Positions 57,818 to 64,000 of a stretch of 64,000 bases of DNA are shown here, piece by piece. Position numbers and translations under genes: made by a program. This stretch comes from a virus. Position 1 is the first letter of the stretch. Each line of letters opens with the position of its first letter. The stretch is taken from positions 1 through 64,000 of the IMG/VR virus record IMGVR_UViG_3300028557_000041, one strand, 5' to 3'. The notes beneath the pieces were generated by a model. The model had not been told where the DNA came from and made no database searches. It was given only the letters and a program-made list of their open reading frames with translations.

Positions 57818-59710
57818 ATGGCAGCTAACAATTCTACTATAGTTCAAATCCGTAGAGGTACTACGGCACAGACAGCATCTTTTACTGGTGCTTTGGCCGA
57901 ACTCACGGTTGATACAGACCAAAAAACAGTTGTTGTTCATGATGGTGTAACTCTAGGTGGTACAACACTTGCAACTAAATCATTTGCTCAAGCGGCTTTT
58001 AATGCAGCCAATACTGCCACAGGTACAGTTGGTCAATTAGCATTTGATAAAGCCAATTCAGCCAATGTGTTAGCACAGGCATCATATAATTTTGCAAACA
58101 CAATTGCTGCTGGTGCTATTTCTAATGTATCATTAACATTTTCTAATACTGCTTCTGGTACAATACCAGCAGTTAACAGTTTAAAACCAGGTGAACCATC
58201 TATCAATCTAATTGATGGTAGAATGTTTATTCAATTAAACAATGGTCAAATTATTGATATATCTTCTGCACCAACAGGTAACACTTGGCATGTGGCAATG
58301 AATGGTAACGATAACTTTAAAGGTGATACACCAAGTGCCGCTAAGGCAACCATTCGTGCAGCTGTAGCTCTGGCACAACCTGGTGATTCTGTTGTAGTTC
58401 ATTCAGGAACATATACAGAAATTACACCAATTATTATTCCACAGAATGTTCAAGTACAAGGTTCTGGTGAAAGAACTTGTATTATTAAACCAACAACAAC
58501 TTCTAATAATGTTTTCTATGTAAACAATAACAGTTATGTAACTGGTTTTAAATTTATAGAATATACTGGTGCCGCTGTTTCTTTTCCAACAACTACATTA
58601 GAAACAGGTACAGCACAAGCCGGTGGTGCAAATACAATTACTTTAAATTCTGGCGCATCGACTTACACCGATCATTATAAGAGTATGAAAGTTACTATTA
58701 CTGGTGGAACAGGATCAGGACAATCAGCCAATGTTTCTTCTTACAACGGCACAACAAAAGTTGCCACAGTAGATGCAAACTGGTCAACACAACCAAATAA
58801 TACTTCTGTATATTCTTTAGGCATACCACTTAGAAATTCACCTGCAGCTGCAAGTTCTAGGTATACCACATACATTACTGGTAGTCCATACATTTATAAT
58901 TGCTCGTCAATCACAACGACAGGAACAGGCATCAAAATCGATGGAGATTTGGCGACAGGCAACAAGAGTATTATCTCTGCACAATTCACTCAGGTCAATT
59001 CTGGTGGTACGGGGATACATGTATTGAATGATGGTTACACACAGTTGGTTTCCATTTATGGTATTTTCTGTGATACGGCATTCTTAGCCGAATCAGGTGG
59101 TACTGCTTCAATGGGTAACTGTAACGTAAACTTTGGTAACAAAGGTTTAGTTGCCAACGGTAAAGGTAAGTTGGCGATGACAGCTAATTTGTCAATGACT
59201 AGTGCTGAAGCAACTTTTACAATCGACCTAAATAATGTCGTAGCGAATAGTGCTTTGGGAATCACAGCAACTATTCCATACACAGGTTTGATTATGAAAA
59301 TAGATGGAGATGCAGCTGAAAGTTATTATCCTGTTACTGAAGCAACAACATTAAGTGGTGGTAATACAACAGTAACATTCCAAAACTCAATTGCAAATTC
59401 ATTCTCAAGTGGAACAGGTGTTAAATTTTATCAGCAAAGTCAATTGAGAGCATCCGGCCAGACTTTTGAATATGTTGGTGCTGGTACATCAATTAATGCT
59501 TTACCTAAGTTAGGTGGTATTGCTAACTCGGCTGCACAGATAATTGGAATTGATGAAGGTGCTGTGTTTGCTACTTCAACAGACCAAAGTGGTAATTTTG
59601 TTGTATCTGATTTAACGATTAATCAGTCAACATCTACGATTTCAGGAAGAACCTTTTCGAAAAGTCTTTTTGCTGAAATGACTCCTTATATACTCGCTCT
59701 AGAAGGTTAA
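57818..59710 (+). CDS. Beta-helix tail fibre/possible depolymerase, 630 aa
   Basis: N-terminal IVQIRRGTTAQTASFTGAL, Ala-Asn repeats (FAQAAFNAANTATG), then a right-handed beta-helix region (about 160-400) beginning TWHVAMNGNDNFKGDTPSAA and AVALAQPGDSVVVHSGTY, typical of DUF1565/pectate-lyase-like proteins. Such domains can degrade capsule or glycan; no catalytic residues can be assigned here. Confidence 0.75.
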   Translation: MAANNSTIVQIRRGTTAQTASFTGALAELTVDTDQKTVVVHDGVTLGGTTLATKSFAQAAFNAANTATGTVGQLAFDKANSANVLAQASYNFANTIAAGAISNVSLTFSNTASGTIPAVNSLKPGEPSINLIDGRMFIQLNNGQIIDISSAPTGNTWHVAMNGNDNFKGDTPSAAKATIRAAVALAQPGDSVVVHSGTYTEITPIIIPQNVQVQGSGERTCIIKPTTTSNNVFYVNNNSYVTGFKFIEYTGAAVSFPTTTLETGTAQAGGANTITLNSGASTYTDHYKSMKVTITGGTGSGQSANVSSYNGTTKVATVDANWSTQPNNTSVYSLGIPLRNSPAAASSRYTTYITGSPYIYNCSSITTTGTGIKIDGDLATGNKSIISAQFTQVNSGGTGIHVLNDGYTQLVSIYGIFCDTAFLAESGGTASMGNCNVNFGNKGLVANGKGKLAMTANLSMTSAEATFTIDLNNVVANSALGITATIPYTGLIMKIDGDAAESYYPVTEATTLSGGNTTVTFQNSIANSFSSGTGVKFYQQSQLRASGQTFEYVGAGTSINALPKLGGIANSAAQIIGIDEGAVFATSTDQSGNFVVSDLTINQSTSTISGRTFSKSLFAEMTPYILALEG

Positions 59711-59714
59711 TAAA

Positions 59715-60056
59715 ATGGCAACACAAATTCCATTAAATACATTTAAAACAACAACAGCCAACGTTACAACGTCAACGACAACCGTATATACCACACCTGC
59801 TGGTGTAACAACTGTTGTTCTGTTGACACAAGTTTCAAATATTGATCCTACTAATTCTGTAACTGTTTCGGCTAACCATGTTCGTAGTGGTAATTCAGTA
59901 TCACTTATTAAAAATACAACCATACCTGTTAGTGATGCTGCAAGTCTGTTAACTGGTAAATTAATATTACAAACTGGAGATTCATTCTCAATTAGTGCTA
60001 GTGCAAACGACAGAGCACAATTGGTATTATCTTATCTCGAAACTGCTAACGCTTAA
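59715..60056 (+). CDS. Fibre-array beta protein, 113 aa
   Basis: Thr/Val-rich: TTVYTTPAGVTTVVLLTQVS and SFSISASANDRAQLVLSYLE. A compact beta-sandwich typical of fibre tips or decoration proteins. No family named. Confidence 0.65.
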   Translation: MATQIPLNTFKTTTANVTTSTTTVYTTPAGVTTVVLLTQVSNIDPTNSVTVSANHVRSGNSVSLIKNTTIPVSDAASLLTGKLILQTGDSFSISASANDRAQLVLSYLETANA

Positions 60057-60064
60057 TATAAAAC

Positions 60065-61144
60065 ATGTCGACCAAATCCAGATTAATTAGTGGCCGTGTA
60101 CCTGTAACTAGTGCAGCTAACGTTGCAGCTAATAGATATCAATACTTAGACCTAAGTTCTGCTGAGCCAAATCTTGGTACAGGTAATACTGGTGATGTAT
60201 TAATTTATGATAGTACATTTCCAGGTGGTCGTAAGTGGACTGCTCAAGCTGAAATTCGTGGATCAATTGGTGAAGCTGCATACTCAGAGGCAAACACTGC
60301 TTCAGCAAATACATTATATCTCTCTGGTGTTGATGTTGCACAGAACACCAGACTTACAGCCGTAGAAACTAATGCACAAGCAGCCTTTAATGCTGCCAAT
60401 ACAAAGTTGTCATCTTCAGGTGGTACAATCACTGGATCATTAAATGTATCACAAGATTTAGCCGTTACAGGAAACTTGACTGTACTAGGTACAACAACAA
60501 CAATCAATACAACTTCATTTACTGTTATCGATTCTTTAATAACATTAGGAACAGGAAATTATACATCCGATTTATTAGACATTGGTATTAGTGGTCACTA
60601 CAATGATGGCACCAATGCACACACAGGATTCATAAGAGATCCTGACACAAAAGAATGGTATGTATTTAAAGGTTATACTCCTGAAATTACTGCAAATAAC
60701 AATGTTAATATTAACCATGCTTCATTTGCTAAAGCTAATGTTAATGCAGACTACTTTAAAGGTAATGTAGCATTCCCGGATGGTACCACACAAACAACAG
60801 CTGCAACAGGCATAGATTCGTATGCTAGAACAACAGCAAACACCGTTTCTGCAAACACCATTTATACTCAAGGTGTTGATGTTACACAGAATACAAATAT
60901 TACCAACATAAATTCTTTAGCACAAGCTGCTTTCAACAGAGCAAACTCTGGTGCTCGAGCAACATCAAGTAACACAGCACCTACAGGTAATACTGTTGGT
61001 GATTTATGGTTAAGTTTAACAGATGAAACATTGTATATGTATTCATATGATGGTGTAAGTAATAATTGGATTGATATTTCTGGACCAATACTGATATCGT
61101 CCAATATTCTTGTTCAATACACCATCACATCTAATGTAAGTTAA
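60065..61144 (+). CDS. Tail fibre protein, 359 aa
   Basis: N-terminal attachment sequence SRLISGRVPVTSAANVAANR, Ala-Asn repeats, then the module shared with 54844 (NLTVLGTTTTINTTSFTVID, LDIGISGHYNDGTNA, FIRDPDTKEWYVFKGYTPEI). C-terminal domain has GNTVGDLWLSLTDETLYMY. Confidence 0.78.
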   Translation: MSTKSRLISGRVPVTSAANVAANRYQYLDLSSAEPNLGTGNTGDVLIYDSTFPGGRKWTAQAEIRGSIGEAAYSEANTASANTLYLSGVDVAQNTRLTAVETNAQAAFNAANTKLSSSGGTITGSLNVSQDLAVTGNLTVLGTTTTINTTSFTVIDSLITLGTGNYTSDLLDIGISGHYNDGTNAHTGFIRDPDTKEWYVFKGYTPEITANNNVNINHASFAKANVNADYFKGNVAFPDGTTQTTAATGIDSYARTTANTVSANTIYTQGVDVTQNTNITNINSLAQAAFNRANSGARATSSNTAPTGNTVGDLWLSLTDETLYMYSYDGVSNNWIDISGPILISSNILVQYTITSNVS

Positions 61145-61153
61145 GGATTAGAA

Positions 61154-62557
61154 ATGCCATTAAATGAAACCTCGAACACTACGGTACAATTTACAGTAAC
61201 TACAACCAACACAGCCGATGGTACCACATTGTATTGGAAGACCACGGGTAACACCACCAATTCGGATATTGTTGGCGGTAATACGGGTTCTATTACAGTT
61301 ACAAATAATCGTGCTGTATGGAATGTAACAATTTCAGCGGATGATGCTACAGATGGAACTAAAACTTTAGGTATTCAAATTCTTACTGGCTCATTAGATG
61401 GTACACCAGTAGTAAATACCGCAAGCCCAATTGTAATTACTGATACCTCTCAAACACCAGACTATGGTTATTTGTATACATGGGGTAATAACACATACGG
61501 AGTTTTAGGTACCGGAGGTGGGGGTGTTTTAAGTCCAGTTCAAGTTGGATCTCTAACAACTTGGATGAATATTTCTGCTGGTCACAATCATACTATATCA
61601 AAAAAATCTGATTATACTTTGTGGGCTTGGGGATTTAACGGTAACGGACAATTGGGTAACAATAGTATAACTTCAGTAGGTAGTCCTATACAAATTGGAA
61701 GCGCTACGAATTGGAATAAAGTTTCAGCCGGATACAATACTTCATTTGCAATCAAAGACAACGGCACATTATGGGCTTGGGGTGATAATTCATATAGACA
61801 ATCAGGTATAGGATATGGAGGACCTGGTTATTTTACCTATGTACCAACACAAGTAGGATCATTAACAACTTGGGCAGAGGTTGTCGGTGGATATACTCAC
61901 ACATTAGCAGTTAAAAACGATGGTACCTTGTGGGTTTGGGGTACAAATGGAAATCCAAGTAATACTGGTGCTTTAGGATTAAATGAATCTAGCCCATATG
62001 TAATAACAGATAGTCCTGTGCAAAATGGATCATCAACAAATTGGTCAAAAGTTTCCGCTGGAACTCGAAATAGTGCAGCAATTAAAACTGATGGAACATT
62101 GTGGACTTGGGGAGCTCCAGGACTATCTCTTGGTCATAACACTACATCTCATAGGTCCAGTCCAACACAAGTCGGAACAGGAACAAATTGGTCAAACGTT
62201 TCTATGAGTGGTGATAGAGCTCTAGCAATCAAAACCGATGGAACACTATGGGCATGGGGAAATAATAATCGAGGCCAATTAGGTACAAATAACACAAATA
62301 ATTATTCCAGTCCTGTTCAGATAGGAACCGATACAACTTGGCGTGAAGTTTTTTGTGGTAAAAATAATGAATTTACACTAGCAACTAAAACAAATGGTAC
62401 ATTATGGTCTTGGGGATTGGGCAATGCAGGTGGCGGCACCAGTCCGTTAGGATTGGGTTCAACCACTAGTAGATCAAGTCCCGTTCAAGTCGGAACAGGA
62501 ACAACTTGGTTGCGAGCCACATCCACTCTATATGCTGGCCTGGCTATATTAGGTTAA
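61154..62557 (+). CDS. RCC1-type beta-propeller fibre tip, 467 aa
   Basis: After about 105 residues of beta-rich sequence, the rest is RCC1-like blades: repeated (T/S)LW(A/T/S)WG and G(Q)LG with SP(V/T)Q(V/I)G, at about 50-residue spacing (LYTWGNN, LWAWGFNGNGQLG, LWAWGDN, LWVWGTN, LWTWGAP, LWAWGNNNRGQLG, LWSWGLG). That is seven blades. RCC1 propellers in phage fibres are likely receptor- or glycan-binding heads. Confidence 0.85.
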   Translation: MPLNETSNTTVQFTVTTTNTADGTTLYWKTTGNTTNSDIVGGNTGSITVTNNRAVWNVTISADDATDGTKTLGIQILTGSLDGTPVVNTASPIVITDTSQTPDYGYLYTWGNNTYGVLGTGGGGVLSPVQVGSLTTWMNISAGHNHTISKKSDYTLWAWGFNGNGQLGNNSITSVGSPIQIGSATNWNKVSAGYNTSFAIKDNGTLWAWGDNSYRQSGIGYGGPGYFTYVPTQVGSLTTWAEVVGGYTHTLAVKNDGTLWVWGTNGNPSNTGALGLNESSPYVITDSPVQNGSSTNWSKVSAGTRNSAAIKTDGTLWTWGAPGLSLGHNTTSHRSSPTQVGTGTNWSNVSMSGDRALAIKTDGTLWAWGNNNRGQLGTNNTNNYSSPVQIGTDTTWREVFCGKNNEFTLATKTNGTLWSWGLGNAGGGTSPLGLGSTTSRSSPVQVGTGTTWLRATSTLYAGLAILG

Positions 62558-62577
62558 ATAAAAAGGAGAAGTAAAAA

Positions 62578-62940
62578 ATGAGTCATTTTGCAAAAGTAGA
62601 AGATGGAACAGTAACGCAAGTTATTGTTATTGAGCAAGATGTTTTAAACACCGGACATTGGGGTGACCCAGCATCTTGGGTGCAAACATCATACAACACA
62701 CACGGTGGTGTTCACGCTAATGGTGGAACTCCATTAAGAAAGAACTTTGCTGGTATTGGTTACGCATACGATGCTGGTCGTGATGCATTTATTCCGCCAA
62801 AGCCATTCAATTCATGGGTATTGAATGAAGATACTTGTCTGTGGGATGCACCAACACCAATGCCTGTAGAAGAAGGTAAAATGTTTGTTTGGGATGAAGA
62901 TACAACATCTTGGGTAGAATTTGTTCCACCAACAGAATAA
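62578..62940 (+). CDS. Conserved virion-associated protein, 120 aa
   Basis: MSHFAKVEDGTVTQVIVIEQ, PLRKNFAGIGYAYDAGRDAF and PPKPFNSWVLNEDTCLWDAP form a widespread aquatic-phage structural protein. AAAGGAG site. It sits in the fibre array, perhaps a fibre tip or baseplate attachment protein. Confidence 0.75.
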   Translation: MSHFAKVEDGTVTQVIVIEQDVLNTGHWGDPASWVQTSYNTHGGVHANGGTPLRKNFAGIGYAYDAGRDAFIPPKPFNSWVLNEDTCLWDAPTPMPVEEGKMFVWDEDTTSWVEFVPPTE

Positions 62941-62943
62941 ATA
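62936..62943 (+). promoter_or_regulatory. T4-type late-promoter-like motif
   Basis: AATAAATA at the stop of the preceding gene, 22 bp before ATG 62966, the same spacing as the TATAAATA at 57789. One mismatch from the T4 late element; chance is possible. Confidence 0.4.
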
Positions 62944-62965
62944 TAAGATAACCTAGGAATATTAC

Positions 62966-64000
62966 ATGGCATTTCCAACCTCACCGGCAAATAATCAAAC
63001 CGCTCTAGTAAACGGCATTGTTTATCAATGGAATGCTGCGCTTGGTGCTTGGAAAAGAAACGGTTCAATTAACTCCGCTACTATCGGCCAATTAGTTTTA
63101 TCTTCAGGACAAATCTCCACATCAAATGTATCAGGCACGTTAATCGTTTCTGGTGGTGTAGGCATCACAGGTAATTTATATACAGGTGGCATTTATGTTA
63201 CTGGTGCCAATGGTATTACATTCTCAGATGGTTCGGTACAAACATCTGCTGGCGCTTCAGCGGCCACAGGTGCAGCTGCTTTTGATCAAGCTAATGCGGC
63301 CAATCAATATGCTAATTCAGCTTATGCTCAAGCTAATGCAGCCAACTCTTTAGCTGGTTCAGCTTACGGCCAAGCAAACGCAGCCTTTGCACAAGCTAAT
63401 GCGGCCAATCAATATGCTAATTCGGCCTTTGCAAAAGCCAATACTGTAGCCAGTGATTTAGCAAACTTTAGTTCTTTGTTTGCTGGTATTGAAGTAACAC
63501 AAAATACTAGAATTGGTAATGCAGAAACACAAACACAAGCCGCTTTTGATAAAGCAAACTCAGCCAATGTACTGGCACAGGCAGCTTTCAATACAGCCAA
63601 TACAAAATTCTCATCATCTGGTGGTACAATTACTGGTGATACAGTAGTAACAGGAAACTTAACAATTACTGGTGCCACCGTATATGCAAACACAGAAAAC
63701 TTAACTGTCAAAGATAACATCATTACATTGAATTCAAATGTAACTGGTGCACCTTCTTTAAGTGCTGGTATTGAAGTCAATCGTGGTTCTTCTACCAATA
63801 CAAAACTATTATGGTCTGAAGCCAATACGGCTTGGGAATTTACCAACAACGGAACAACTTACGAAAAGATTGCTGGACTAACATACGTTCAAGCAGCCTT
63901 TAATGCAGCTAACACTGCTGGTGGTGCTGATACATTTGCTAGACAAACAGCCAATGCTGCATTCACTCAAGCTAATACAGCAACAACATTAGCACAAGCA
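62966..64000 (+). CDS. Tail fibre protein with Ala-Asn repeats, partial at window end
   Basis: Open from ATG 62966 to the last base (345 codons, no stop). N-terminal AFPTSPANNQTALVNGIVYQ is a fibre attachment start. Repeats of AFDQANAANQYANSAY and AQANAANSLAGSAYGQANAA (about 95-160) follow, then NLTITGATVYANTENLTVKD, similar to other fibres. CTAGGAA site before the start. Confidence 0.8.
   Translation, partial: MAFPTSPANNQTALVNGIVYQWNAALGAWKRNGSINSATIGQLVLSSGQISTSNVSGTLIVSGGVGITGNLYTGGIYVTGANGITFSDGSVQTSAGASAATGAAAFDQANAANQYANSAYAQANAANSLAGSAYGQANAAFAQANAANQYANSAFAKANTVASDLANFSSLFAGIEVTQNTRIGNAETQTQAAFDKANSANVLAQAAFNTANTKFSSSGGTITGDTVVTGNLTITGATVYANTENLTVKDNIITLNSNVTGAPSLSAGIEVNRGSSTNTKLLWSEANTAWEFTNNGTTYEKIAGLTYVQAAFNAANTAGGADTFARQTANAAFTQANTATTLAQA

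Overview
The window is a 64 kb piece of a T4-like (Straboviridae/Kyanoviridae-type) myovirus genome, AT-rich and almost fully coding. The evidence is a collinear set of T4-type genes: late-transcription coactivator gp33, helicase loader gp59, ssDNA-binding protein gp32, baseplate hub gp26/gp51, head completion gp4, tube cap gp48, wedge gp53, gp25, gp6 and gp8, hub gp27 and a gp5-like spike. The style (DUF4815 virion protein, Ala-Asn repeat fibres, several 2OG-Fe(II) oxygenases, MGME1-like nuclease, CobS/MoxR-like ATPase) is that of aquatic T4-like phages. The host is not proven. A tmRNA tag ending ALAA, consensus sigma70 promoters and a host-like secreted Lys/Glu/Pro-rich peptide fit a Gram-negative proteobacterium, possibly a betaproteobacterium.

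Layout. (1) 1-16.3 kb: plus-strand early/accessory region of many small, overlapping, mostly unassigned genes. It holds two tRNAs (Tyr, Glu), an AAA+ ATPase, a SWIM-finger protein, a metallophosphoesterase, an NAD-dependent epimerase, a 2OG oxygenase, a PD-(D/E)XK nuclease and an exported staphylococcal-type nuclease. It is punctuated by sigma70 promoters, three of which share one composite layout with an 18-bp inverted repeat. (2) 16.3-21.1 kb: a circularly permuted tmRNA gene, a SleB-type lysin, gp33, a prolyl-hydroxylase-like enzyme, gp59, a nucleotidase and gp32, ending at a bidirectional terminator. (3) 21.1-27.6 kb, minus strand: gp4, a probable gp2, a tube-like protein, gp26 with a -1 frameshift into gp51, then two related tape-measure/hub proteins, one carrying a GH19-type lysin. 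(4) 27.7-42.6 kb, plus strand: baseplate (gp48, gp53, gp27, split gp5, gp25, gp6, gp7-like, one fibre, gp8). (5) 42.6-64 kb: a giant DUF4815 protein and a long fibre/adhesin array. The array contains Ala-Asn repeat fibres, a collagen-like glycine-rich protein followed by a PKHD-type hydroxylase, a beta-helix protein and an RCC1-type beta-propeller.

How it works together: host sigma70 RNA polymerase reads the early/middle operons, and gp33 implies T4-type late transcription of the virion genes. gp59/gp32 serve replication, and tmRNA and tRNAs supplement translation. The minus- and plus-strand structural blocks build one contractile tail. The distal array gives many alternative receptor-binding parts. 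The most interesting candidates are the phage-borne permuted tmRNA, the gp26-gp51 frameshift, the repeated operator-promoter module, and the collagen-like fibre paired with a prolyl-hydroxylase-like enzyme.
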